Shown piece by piece: positions 9,823-17,573 of a stretch of DNA of 64,000 nt. Each line of letters opens with the position of its first letter. Positions within the stretch are counted from its first letter, which is position 1. Below the pieces are notes generated by a model. It had not been told where the DNA came from. It made no database searches and saw only the letters and a list, made by a program, of their open reading frames with translations. A program made the translations under genes and the position numbers. The stretch is taken from contig CAVQEJ010000003.1 of NCBI GenBank assembly GCA_963711505.1, positions 1,550,001 to 1,614,000 on the forward strand. Direction: 5' to 3'. The stretch is from JAGWRA01 sp963711505. GTDB taxonomy: Bacteria > Acidobacteriota > Vicinamibacteria > Vicinamibacterales > CAVVIG01.

Positions 9823-10619
9823 TCACATGGCGGTGCCATCGTCCAGATCCATCAACGCCGCGCTTCGCCTCAACCAAGCCTGCGTCTTGGGGTGAGCAAC
9901 ACCCAAGCCCTCGCGCCACGCGAGCAACGTGGCCAGGGCATCGATTCGCAGACGTTCAGTCGGCGCGTCTGCGGCATAGCCCGAAAACCAACTCGGCAGG
10001 CACCGCAAATACCCTGCGCACAGTTCCAACGTGTGGTTCACGACGTAACTAGCGTATTCATTGAACTTGCATCCGATCGGCGCGAGCATCTTCCCGGTTC
10101 CGTCCGTCGCCTTTTCCATTCCACTGAGCACGCTAAGAGCGGCGCCGGAATGAGCGATGTTCGCCAACACGCGATAGTGCTCCCCATAGTAGTCAGGCGC
10201 AAATTCCTCGAACATGGTCTTGAATGTCACTCTATTCTTCGACGTCTCGCTCGTGAAATGCGCTATAAATAGGTCTCGATGCTTAGCAAAATACCGAAGT
10301 TGGACGAACGTCTCCAGCAGGTGTCGAACGAGCAGGACGGCTTCTGCATCGTCCCGGGGCGTGTCAACAGCCACGCCGCTCGTAGCGTGTACGGAACACG
10401 ATGGATGCGCTCCACCGAGAAGCCATGGACGCCATCTGGCGGAATCGGACTTGGCGAACGAATAAAGTAAGGCAGCCGAAACATGACGTCGAGCGACTGC
10501 GCGAGCAGTCCATCGAGAGTTGGATAGCTTTCGGCGAACGCCTTATGCGTCTCAATCTCGGTTTGCTTAAGGCACGCGCAACTCATGTAGACCGTAGCCA
10601 CTCGTCGCTCCTTTGACAC
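9823..10619 (-). CDS. Uncharacterised element-borne protein, possibly DUF5677-like (one frameshift)
   Basis: Starts MSKERRVATVYMSCACLKQ and, after one frame change near 10365, ends SAALMDLDDGTAM; joined length is about 265 residues. The second half is helical: EAVLLVRHLLETFVQLRYFA, YGEHYRVLANIAHSGAALSV, NHTLELCAGYLRCLPSWF. The pattern of a lone helical bundle with a Y...H-S motif reminds me of DUF5677-type proteins, but I cannot confirm that. Base composition is less GC-rich than its neighbours, consistent with a cargo gene. It lies between the recombinase and the replication operon, about 240 bp from the latter, and is probably transcribed on its own. No function is assigned. Confidence 0.55.
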
Positions 10620-10773
10620 TCTACTAAGTCCATTCGGGCAGTCTACGCCCTATTCCAATGAGAATCGAGTGGGCGCGCCCACGTCGAGAGGCTGGTGGCA
10701 TCGACGTAGGCTCTTCTCCGGCTGCGCCCGGCGGCCGCTTGTGGCGCGTCGTATCCCCGGTTCACGACGCTGC

Positions 10774-10792
10774 GAGCGGGGCTGCCCCGCTC
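10774..10792 (-). terminator. Hairpin downstream of the element operon
   Basis: A perfect 8-bp stem (GAGCGGGG / CCCCGCTC) with loop CTG sits about 70 bp beyond the stop of the last operon gene at 10862. No U-tract is present. The remainder of 10620-10861 holds no gene I can support. Confidence 0.4.
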
Positions 10793-10861
10793 TAGCGGAC
10801 GAGAAGGCCCGAACATACGTGCCCGCCGCGCGCCCGGCGGTGAAGGCGCCTCCTCGCCCCG

Positions 10862-11397
10862 CTAACTCGTCACCGCCTCGCGACGCGCCGGCCGTTCCAC
10901 CCCCGCGAACCGCTCGAACGCCGCGCGCTGCTGCGGTGTCATGTCGGCCACGTCCAGCGGATCGCCGTCGAGCGTCAGGGCCCGGAGCGACGGGCCGCTG
11001 CCCTTCAGGCGCATCGTGCGGAGAGCGGCGCGATGCCCCTGCGCCTCGGCCTCCTGCGCCGCCTGCTCCTCGTCGCTGCGCAGCGGACCGCGAGTGCCGC
11101 CTGCGCCTCGGCACGCTGCCGCGTCGGGGTCTTGAGGCGCGCCTCGACGTCGGGCAGCGAGCCCTGCCACCCGGTCGGACCACGCAACGCCGGGCCGTCG
11201 ACCTCATAGCCCGCTGCTATCATCAACTCCCCGAGGCGGCCGTGCTCCAGGGTGACAATGCCGAGCGGCGCGATGCCGAAGCCTTTGTCGATCAACTTGA
11301 TCCCCCACTCCAGAGCCTCCGCCCGCTCCTTGATTGCACGATCGCGGATCGGTGATCGGATCTGCAGCCGCTCATCACTCAGCGTGGCGCGCGCCAC
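10862..11397 (-). CDS. Uncharacterised protein, last gene of the element operon (frameshifted)
   Basis: Starts at a GTG: MARATLSDERLQIRSPIRDR, AIKERAEALEWGIKLIDKGF, then a Gly-rich IAPLGIVTLEHGRLGELMIA. The frame changes near 11090, after which it reads SDEEQAAQEAEAQGHRAALR to the end FAGVERPARREAVTS. Joined length is about 178 residues. The middle is charged and probably coiled-coil. Its start overlaps the end of the preceding gene, implying coupled translation. No recognisable domain. Confidence 0.5.
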
Positions 11398-11651
11398 GTC
11401 AGGAAGTCACGCCACCTCGTATCGGCATCGAGGGTCGGCATCGCGGCCAGCGTCTCGACGGCGGTGCGGAGCGCCGCGATCTTGGCGTCGATCTTCGTCG
11501 TCTCGGCCTCGTAGGTCTGCACCTGTCGCTGCGTCCAGACGCGCGGGTAGTCGAGCGGGTCGAGGCGCTCGCTACGGGCCTTCGTCAGCTCGGCGAGGCG
11601 CGCAGCGATGCGCGCGTCAAGACTCGATGTGTCCGTGGTGGTGGCGGCCAT
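11379..11651 (-). CDS. Small uncharacterised coiled-coil protein
   Basis: 90 residues from MAATTTDTSSLDARIAARLA through AKIAALRTAVETLAAMPTLD. Predominantly helical with heptad-like hydrophobics, suggesting a short coiled coil. The start codon shares bases with the TAA of the upstream gene (TAATG) once that gene's late frameshift is corrected. An AAGGAG Shine-Dalgarno-like sequence lies about 8 nt upstream. Confidence 0.5.
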   Translation of the reverse strand: MAATTTDTSSLDARIAARLAELTKARSERLDPLDYPRVWTQRQVQTYEAETTKIDAKIAALRTAVETLAAMPTLDADTRWRDFLTWRAPR

Positions 11652-12033
11652 TAGCGCATCTCCTTCTGTCGGGCATATTCCGCGAGGTATCGGCCTGCCG
11701 CTCGGCGCGATAGCGTTCTTCGAATTTCGACGCCGGTGTAGCGCTCGCCTCCTGCAACTTCTTGATCCCTGCGGCGTATGGATCTGGCGCTGCGAAGCTG
11801 TCTCCGCTGGCGGCGCGGATCTCCGCTTCAAGGGCCTGCAGGTCGGCCTCACTGATGCGCCCGCCGTTCAAGTGAGCCTGCATCGCGTCCTTCGCCGCGC
11901 GCAGGAGCTCCGGCGGGACCGCCTCGCCCGCCAGACGGGCGGCGGCGATCTTGGCGGCGCAGCGGGGGCACATCGCCTCGGGGGTGCTGCAGCAGATGCG
12001 GCCGGTTTCGGATGATCGAAATGGGAATGTCAT
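11651..12033 (-). CDS. Uncharacterised protein with an N-terminal CxxC motif (late frameshift)
   Basis: Starts MTFPFRSSETGRICC, then PEAMCPRCAAKIAAARLAGE; the CPRC pair could be half of a zinc site. A helical body follows (PPELLRAAKDAMQAHLNGG, ISEADLQALEAEIRAA). Read straight through, the frame continues to 11617, but a one-base shift near 11700 gives a natural ending LAEYARQKEMR with the stop overlapping the next start as TAATG, so I end it at 11651. Its ATG overlaps the previous stop by 4 bp (ATGA). Function unknown. Confidence 0.5.
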
Positions 12034-12239
12034 GGTGTCTCTCCTCCTGAATGCGAGCCGCTGGTGTGCGGGCCGCGTGGGTAACGAACGGTGCGTCGAT
12101 ACTCGCCGACGACGGTGCGGTTCGCATCGATCACGACGCGGACGACCGTCAATCTGTTCTCTGCGATCTCACGCTCGATGGCCGCACGTGCGCGCGCGAG
12201 ATCTGCGTTATTCACGGCGCCGATAGCCTGAGGTCTCAT
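12030..12239 (-). CDS. Small uncharacterised protein (69 aa)
   Basis: MRPQAIGAVNNADLARARAA, then IEREIAENRLTVVRVVIDAN. A helix followed by a beta-rich segment. It is joined at both ends by ATGA overlaps (to the zinc-ribbon gene before and the CPRC gene after), which supports it as a real gene despite its size. Confidence 0.5.
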   Translation of the reverse strand: MRPQAIGAVNNADLARARAAIEREIAENRLTVVRVVIDANRTVVGEYRRTVRYPRGPHTSGSHSGGETP

Positions 12240-13327
12240 TCAGCACTCCCTCGTTCCAACGCAAGCTGCCGGCGTTTGTCCGCTTGCTGGTTTTGCTCCT
12301 CCGTCGGCTTCGGCTTCCGGGCCTCGTCCTTCGCGCGCATCCGACTGGAGATGTGACCGGTCTCAAGGACTGCTGCGCGTCGGCCTCGTCGTCGCGTTGT
12401 TCACGATCACGGCGCGCGATCTCCGCTTCTGCTGCCTTGGGTTCAAGTGCGGCGGTCGCATGTTGGGCCTCCTGTTCGGTGTATCCGGCGTCGCCGGGTT
12501 CGGCCACGAGATAGCCGTCGTCAGCCGCCTTAGGCGTCCTGTTCAGTGCATCGAGCGGATCAGGATCAGGCGGCAGCGTGACGCGGCCACGGGTGGCGTG
12601 CATCAGCACGTCAAGATGACCTTGTTCCCGCTCGCTGAGAACGTCACCAGCAGCGACGCGCGCCAGGAGATCACGGGCCGCTTCCAGCGCGGACATCGGC
12701 ATTGCCGCGACGCCATCAGCGTCAGGACTCGGACGCGATGCGCGCGCCGACCGCGACTCTTCGAGCGCCGCGCCGAGTAGCTGACTGAGTTGCACGAGAC
12801 GCTGATGATCGGGGCCGCCTGGCCGCAGCGTCTCTAGTTGTTCGAGGATCGCAGCCAGGTGTTCACAAGACGCCAGCAACATCGTGGTCGCCGGCCGATA
12901 GTCGGCGGTCAGTTTTGCAAGCAGCGCCTCGCGGCGCGCGAGGTTCGTCGGATGCCGTCTCGCGCTGAAATTCAACCGCAGAAACGCGTTGCACCGCTCG
13001 CACCGGCCCTTGCCGATCGGCCGGACCCACCCCTGGCATTTCTTGCACCAGCGCAGGTCGGTCGCCGCATCCGGCTCGCCGACGAGCTGCGCGGGACAGC
13101 AGCCGGATCCCCCGGAACACGTCGTGGTCGTCGGCCGGCGCGTCAGGCCGGCCGTGGGGCGCATCGGACGGCGCCGGCAAGGGTCCGGCCGCAGCCGGCT
13201 CGGGGCGGACGGCACGGCCGTTGGGCGCTCCGTTCGGGCTGGTCGGCGCGTTTGCCTGCGAAGTCTCGCCGGGCTCGGCCGGTTCGGGCGGGCCAGGCCG
13301 CGCATCTGGGGTTGTGTTTTCAGTCAC
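12236..13327 (-). CDS. Zinc-ribbon protein of the element operon (frameshifted)
   Basis: Begins MTENTTPDARPGPPEPAEPG with a long Pro/Ala-rich, probably disordered N-terminus. After a frame change near 13110 it contains a clear four-Cys zinc ribbon: WCKKCQGWVRPIGKGRCERC, followed by NAFLRLNFSARRHP and helices (LLASCEHLAAILEQLETLRP, ALEAARDLLARVAAGDVLSE). A second shift near 12340 gives the natural C-terminus KPTEEQNQQADKRRQLALER, whose TGA overlaps the next ATG (ATGA). A replication-associated or DNA-binding role is a guess from the zinc ribbon and its place after primase and helicase. This is the one operon gene not overlapping the gene before it. Confidence 0.55.
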
Positions 13328-13473
13328 TTAGGCTCCTTCATGGTTACGTCCCCAGCGGGAATTGACCATAGCGGCCGGGATCGGCGACGCGGGACCGATT
13401 GCGCGACTTCGGGAAGCCGGCCCCACGACGCGCAGGAGCGGCAGTCTTCCCGTCTTTCCTTCGGCTCGCTCCT

Positions 13474-13596
13474 GCGTCGGTTGCGTCGGTTGCGCCGGTT
13501 GCGTCGGTCGTTCCACGCGAAACCTCCGACTTCCCAAGTCGGACGTTTGCGTAATGTCTACCGACGCAACGGACGCATCGACGCACGACCGACGCT
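13474..13596. other. Iteron-and-hairpin region, candidate replication origin of the element
   Basis: Between the helicase stop (13597) and the zinc-ribbon gene start (13327) the sequence has four tandem 9-bp units GCGTCGGTT (13474-13509; the third has C for T and the last ends in C). A perfect hairpin follows (TCCGACTT / AAGTCGGA, loop CCC, 13525-13543), then two copies of the inverted unit ACCGACGC at about 13560 and 13588. Repeats flanking a hairpin beside a primase-helicase are typical of origins in SaPI/P4-type satellites. The origin call is inference; a coding or terminator role is possible. The segment 13328-13473 shows nothing definite. Confidence 0.45.
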
Positions 13597-15190
13597 TCAG
13601 AACGGCGCGTCCTCAAGCCCCAGGCTGGCCAGCTCGTCGGCGTCGGGCTCGCCGGGCTCGGGCTCGTCGGCGTCGGCAAAGTGCCGATCGTCGTCAGGCT
13701 CGGGGTCCACTTCTTCTCGTCCGCCCGGGTGAACAAGCTCCCCTCTGCCGCCTTCCGAATTTCCACCTTCTTCACATGCCCGCGCGTGAAGGTCAGCGTG
13801 ATCCCGATGCCGCGCAGCGCCGGCGCTTTCCGAACCAGCGCGCTGCGCAAGCCGCGCGGCGACTTCGGCCTGTACTCGTGCTCGGGGATCATCGCCAGCA
13901 GATCTTTCAACTGCCCTGACCAGAACCCATCGGCATTGAATGGCAGCGTCTGGATCGCATCGGCCACGATGTCGCCGTCGAGTACCACTCGATCGCGTCC
14001 TTCTGATTCTTGCGATACGCCGTCAGAAACGCACCCGACTTCCAGCCGAGGATCTGCTCGCCCTTCCTCTCAGCCGCGACGATCCAGGTGGCGAAGTCCG
14101 CCATACGCGGCAACTTCTCGATCGTCGTCGTGGCTTCATGCGCGAGGGCCAGCACGACGGCATCGAGCAGACCCGCGAGGATCGCCGGGTGCGCCTTCGT
14201 AAAGTCGCCATCGAGATCCGCTTCACTCCTCCGATCGGTGTCCTTGATCGGGTCGAGCGTCACCACGATCGCGCGATCGAGTAAGTCCGGCCGCGTGATG
14301 ACATCGGTGATGCCGTTCAGCATGATCGGCCGCTCGGCGCTGAACAGCGTTTCGTCCATGTCGGAGAACAGCTCCCGCGTGCTGAAGCCGCCGCCGGTCG
14401 CCAACACGCACATCGCATCGGAGAACCAGTCGTCGATCTTCGACAAGTTGTCGTACGCGAGGACGTGACTATTGAGCGCAGCGATCATGATGTCGCGCGG
14501 TTCCTTCGGTGGCAGTCGGAGATCGGCTGTGTTCGGATCGATCGTACGACGGAGATAGCGCTCCGCCGTGCTCTTTGCTGTGCCGTGCTCGCCGTTGATG
14601 TCCAGGATCGGATACGGCTTCCGTCCCCGCAGCGCGCCGACCAGCCAGGCGATCGGCAGCATGGGATCGGCGATGTTGATCAGCGTCTTCAGCATCGCCG
14701 TAAGCGAGTCGGTGCCGCGCACCGGCGCCGGCAGCGGCAGCAGACCACGACTCCGGCGGAACTTCACATCAGGCGTCGCGACGATCGACCAGCCGGTCGC
14801 CGTGATCTTGATGGCGTCCCACTGCGGCCGCCCGAGGTCGAGCCAGATGACGTCGTCGACGCGCGCCAAGCGGATGAACACGTCATGCTGTGGCCCGCTG
14901 TGCTTCGCGCTAGCGGTCAGGACGCGGATCGCGTCCTTCAGGTCGCTGCCACCGACGACGATCTTCTTTACGTTGTAGTACTCACGGCTCAGATAGTCGC
15001 TGAACGCGCGGCCGGCCAGGTGCATCGTCTCGCGGTGCGTGGCGATCGTGACCGTGGCATACGGCTGCCCATCGGGGCTGTGAAAGAGCTGCGTCCCGTT
15101 CTGCGCGATCAGGCGAACAAGCTGCGTCTTGAAGGACGCCGCTCGCTTCTTCGGTGTGTCTGCGGGTGTCGTCGTCTCGGTGTCGGCCAT
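13597..15190 (-). CDS. AAA-type replicative helicase / NTPase of the element (frameshifted)
   Basis: Starts MADTETTTPADTPKKRAASF. An N-terminal domain of about 180 residues is followed by the Walker A motif DINGEHGTAKST and a Walker B-like HVLAYDNLSKIDDW, then FSDMDETLFSAERPIMLNGI and PDLLDRAIVVTLDPI, the pattern of phage and plasmid primase-associated helicases. A frame change near 13985 leads into DADGFWSGQLKDLL-type sequence, and another near 13715 gives an acidic tail HFADADEPEPGEPDADELAS ending at 13597. Corrected length is about 530 residues. Its ATG overlaps the primase stop (TAATG), so the two are translationally coupled and probably cooperate at the adjacent origin-like region. Confidence 0.75.
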
Positions 15191-16002
15191 TAGAGTGACC
15201 CGCCCGGTGAATCTAGATCCCATTCACCTGTTGGTGCATTCGGTTCGAGTGGCCGATCGGGGATCTCCGGCGCGCGTGTCGGTGTGAACGGCCGGTCCGG
15301 CTTATTCCACTGGCGCCTAAACCACTGCTCGAACTTCCTATCCTCAGGCAACGGCGGAATGCACCGGTTCGCATTCGCCCGATGGACAAGCTCGCGCGTC
15401 GTGACGAGATCGAGCCCGCTGCCCTTACACGATCGCAGTAGGCGGAAGAGTTGATCGTGCCGTTCGCCGGCACGGACGACCCCGGGGAATTCGTAAGGCT
15501 CGCCCGGTGCGCTGAACCGGCCGCATGAGCCGTCGCTGAAGAGGAAGTTCGCGGGGAAGATCGGGATGTCGAGGATGTTCCACGACCACGCGTCGGCCGT
15601 ATAGATCACGCCTGAGGGATGCCGGCTGCCGGCGCCAACAACATACTGGCCTCGGTGCCGGAACTCAATGGTGTGCCCGTCGCGATGAATGAAATGCGGA
15701 GCATCGTAAACACGGCGATACCAGCGATGTCGTCCGCGTCCAGGCGCCCCGTTGTGATACGGCCCTGTTGTGACCTTGAAGGGCGTATCGGGGAGATGCG
15801 ACGCGTTCCACGCTTCGGTTTCCGGTGAGTCACTGTCGGCGACGGCCAGCAGGCCGAGGATGACGCCGTACGTGGTCAACCTGATGGCCTCCGCCGGCGT
15901 GCAGATGTAGTCGTCCCATGACGAACACGCAGGCTCTTTGCTCCGAGGCTTGATCGGGAAGACCCCGATCCTATTCCGCACGAACCACTCGGCCGCGTTC
16001 AT
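15190..16002 (-). CDS. Prim-Pol type bifunctional DNA primase/polymerase
   Basis: An intact 270-residue frame starting MNAAEWFVRNRIGVFPIKPR. It shows the Prim-Pol (PF09250-like) signature in order: an N-terminal GVFPIKP strand, the metal-binding acidic motif LLAVADSDSPE around residue 60, the GRHRWYRR motif (G-x-H-x-Y/W) near 95, and HTIEFRHRGQYVVGAGSRHP with GVIYTA near 120-145. The C-terminal half is unassigned. It would prime or extend DNA for the element's own replication. It is joined to the upstream small gene by ATGA and to the helicase by TAATG. Confidence 0.8.
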   Translation of the reverse strand: MNAAEWFVRNRIGVFPIKPRSKEPACSSWDDYICTPAEAIRLTTYGVILGLLAVADSDSPETEAWNASHLPDTPFKVTTGPYHNGAPGRGRHRWYRRVYDAPHFIHRDGHTIEFRHRGQYVVGAGSRHPSGVIYTADAWSWNILDIPIFPANFLFSDGSCGRFSAPGEPYEFPGVVRAGERHDQLFRLLRSCKGSGLDLVTTRELVHRANANRCIPPLPEDRKFEQWFRRQWNKPDRPFTPTRAPEIPDRPLEPNAPTGEWDLDSPGGSL

Positions 16003-16250
16003 TGCACCTCTCCCGTCGGCATCGCCTCGAGCACCGGCTGCCCATGGAGCGAGGCGTCGGTGGTCAGGACGTAAAGCTCCGCGAAGGCGGGGTCCGCGCA
16101 GTGGGGCACGCGCGAGCTGAAATACGGCTTCGGATCGCCGGCGAGCGACCCGGCGCCGTGGACGTGGCGGGCCGAGCAAAATGGGCATCGCGGGATTACC
16201 AATAACCAGCACCCGCCGCCGCGCTGCACGGTCGCGTAGGCGTACGTCAT
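15999..16250 (-). CDS. Small Cys/His-containing protein
   Basis: 83 residues from MTYAYATVQRGGGC, then PRCPFCSARHVHGAGS and SSRVPHCADPAFAELYVL. The CPFC...H...H...C pattern suggests a small zinc-binding fold of the kind common in phage early regions. The start at 16250 was chosen because it gives a 4-bp ATGA overlap with the preceding gene; the stop overlaps the primase start the same way. Confidence 0.55.
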   Translation of the reverse strand: MTYAYATVQRGGGCWLLVIPRCPFCSARHVHGAGSLAGDPKPYFSSRVPHCADPAFAELYVLTTDASLHGQPVLEAMPTGEVQ

Positions 16251-16495
16251 CCCGCCGCCTCGATCTCGTGGCGCACCCACGCATCGGCCTCGGCCAGCGT
16301 CCCGAACGCGCGGCAAGCGATCACCGGTTCGCCGTCGACATCGGTATAGGTCACGTCCAGCGCGTCGTCCGCACTCGTCGTTTCATAGACGAGATAGGCG
16401 CGGTCACGACCGGCCTGCGCGCACTCCGACCGGGCTATCAGCTTGCGCGCGAGATCGGCGTTGGCCACGGCGATCGACAGCACGTGGATGGTCAC
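16247..16495 (-). CDS. Small uncharacterised protein (82 aa)
   Basis: MTIHVLSIAVANADLARKLI, then YLVYETTSADDALDVTYTDV and a helical end TLAEADAWVRHEIEAAG. The mixed alpha/beta pattern suggests a compact domain. It is linked by ATGA overlaps on both sides, which makes a shadow frame unlikely. No family recognised. Confidence 0.5.
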   Translation of the reverse strand: MTIHVLSIAVANADLARKLIARSECAQAGRDRAYLVYETTSADDALDVTYTDVDGEPVIACRAFGTLAEADAWVRHEIEAAG

Positions 16496-16749
16496 CGCGC
16501 CGCCTCGAACACGTCACCCCGGAAGCTGATCACTTCGGCGAGCTTCCGCAGACGACGCACGACGTGAGGCGTCAGCGCGACGCGGTCGGCGTGCAGCACG
16601 GTGGAGAGGTGCGACAGCTGCGAGAACCCCGCTACGACCGCGAGCGCGGTCAAAGACGAGTCTTCGGCTGCCGCGAGCGCGGCTCTGCGAAACTCAGGGG
16701 TCGGGCGGCCGACGGGCGCGGGCTTGGGTCCGCGAGGGCGGGTGCGCAC
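16492..16749 (-). CDS. Small HTH-like protein, first gene of the element operon
   Basis: 85 residues from a GTG: MRTRPRGPKPAPVGRPTPEF, basic and Pro-rich, then LTALAVVAGFSQLSHLSTVL and a helical VVRRLRKLAEVISFRGDVFE. The AGFSQLSHLSTVLHAD stretch resembles an XRE/Cro-type helix-turn-helix. A strong Shine-Dalgarno AGGAGG lies 5 nt upstream. The start codon and Shine-Dalgarno sit inside a palindrome at 16744-16776, so it may repress its own operon; that is inference. Confidence 0.55.
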   Translation of the reverse strand: MRTRPRGPKPAPVGRPTPEFRRAALAAAEDSSLTALAVVAGFSQLSHLSTVLHADRVALTPHVVRRLRKLAEVISFRGDVFEAAR

Positions 16750-16776
16750 AAAAACCTCCTTTGAGGATTTGTGCGC
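16744..16776 (-). promoter_or_regulatory. Palindrome over the RBS and start of the element operon
   Basis: Arms GCGCACAAA (16744-16752) and TTTGTGCGC (16768-16776) are perfect complements, with an inner CCTC-CTTT-GAGG palindrome. The whole covers the AGGAGG ribosome site and GTG start of the HTH-like gene. It could be an operator or an RNA hairpin that hides the ribosome site. Confidence 0.6.
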
Positions 16777-16875
16777 CTTCAGCGGGGGCGCTCTGTGGCT
16801 GGACCGTCGATTTTCTGGCTGTGACCTTCGCTCGGCAGCAGGCTGCCGGTCGTCGACGGGGCCTAGTCTATTCTC

Positions 16876-16903
16876 ATTTTACGCCTATTTTCAGCCATTG
16901 CAA
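16876..16903 (-). promoter_or_regulatory. Promoter of the element operon
   Basis: On the leftward strand TTGCAA (16898-16903) and TAAAAT (16876-16881) are separated by 16 bp in a notably AT-rich patch (about 16865-16940). Transcription would start about 120 bp before the HTH-like gene. The rest of 16777-17114 holds no gene I can support. Confidence 0.6.
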
Positions 16904-17114
16904 CGTTAAAACGACTAGCACACAATTAAATCTATTGCAAGCCCGGCTGGTCTGGGCTCTTGGGAGCCGCCCGGGAGCCGGGGCTAGCCAGGACCGCTTG
17001 CCCGAAGCCGGTCGCCGCGCTCCGGCCGTCCGCGCGGGTCAGTCCGTGCGCCTACGCGGCCCGCCGAGCCGATCCGACGAGGGTGAACGGATCGCGTGCG
17101 GAGAAGTCTTCATT

Positions 17115-17131
17115 TCCCGTTGGGGACGCCA
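17115..17131 (+). repeat. attR: second copy of the 17-bp tRNA-Glu end
   Basis: TCCCGTTGGGGACGCCA, identical to 7839-7855, with no tRNA body upstream. It marks the right end of the element. The sequence beyond it should be the original downstream flank of tRNA-Glu. Confidence 0.85.
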
Positions 17132-17161
17132 GCCTTCGCTCGGCTTCGCCGAGCTTCGGCT
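17131..17161. repeat. Hairpin repeat directly after attR
   Basis: AGCC-TTC-GCTCGGC-TTC-GCCGAGC-TTC-GGCT folds into a stem of 7 plus 4 bp interrupted by an internal loop, with a TTC apical loop. Together with the following GIY-YIG remnant it looks like a repeat module adjoining a tRNA. Confidence 0.6.
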
Positions 17162-17201
17162 GGGCAAGCCAGCAGCCCCGCACAACGAGTCTCCTTAAGA
17201 G

Positions 17202-17408
17202 ACGTTCGTCTACGTTCTGCGCAGCGCTCAAGCCCCAGACCGATACTACGTCGGCCTGACGTCCGACGTGCTGCACGGAGCTGCTGTCCACAACAGCGGT
17301 GGATCAGCGCATACCGCTCACCTGCGTCCCCGCGCTGCGCCGCAGCCGCGCCTCCGGGAGCTTGTGCGTTTGTGCACAGACGGCACCCCTGAGCCAGAGC
17401 TAGGCTGA
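17202..17408 (+). pseudogene. GIY-YIG nuclease remnant
   Basis: The frame reads TFVYVLRSAQAPDRYYVGLT then SDVLHGAAVHNSGGSAHTAH, matching the N-terminal half of small GIY-YIG (UPF0213-like) nucleases: VYVLRS, YYVGLTSD, HN.G.S.HT. There is no ATG; an in-frame TAA precedes it at 17196 and an ACG sits where the ATG would be. The catalytic Arg region reads VLHGA rather than the usual xxRLxxH, and the C-terminal half is replaced by Pro/Arg-rich sequence ending at 17408. It is probably inactive. Confidence 0.6.
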
Positions 17409-17573
17409 GAAGGACGGTGGGCCATGAAATACATGTTGTCGCCTACTGCTGCCGTCCTGCTGACCGCGTCTTCCGTTCCTTCGGCCAGCGCGCAGAGGGC
17501 CGGTCAGGTCCGCGATGGACTCTCACAATCCAGTCTCGTGATGATCCATTCCGGTTCAAGTGGGGTAACGACC

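Larger units (their letters stand above)
7839..17131. mobile_element. Integrated element in tRNA-Glu with serine recombinase and Prim-Pol/helicase operon
   Basis: Bounded by a 17-bp perfect direct repeat, TCCCGTTGGGGACGCCA, at 7839-7855 (tRNA 3' end) and 7115 bases short of nothing else obvious: the second copy is at 17115-17131. The roughly 9.3 kb contain a large serine recombinase next to the tRNA, an uncharacterised gene, and a single leftward operon of about ten genes including an HTH-like protein, a Prim-Pol primase, an AAA helicase and a zinc-ribbon protein. No capsid, terminase, tail, relaxase or type IV secretion genes are seen. It therefore fits a phage-satellite-like or integrative-plasmid element rather than a full prophage or ICE. 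Boundaries are well supported; lifestyle is inference. Confidence 0.85.

Noticed and set aside
7856..17114. Complete prophage
   Set aside because: No capsid, portal, terminase, tail or lysis genes can be identified; only integration and replication functions.
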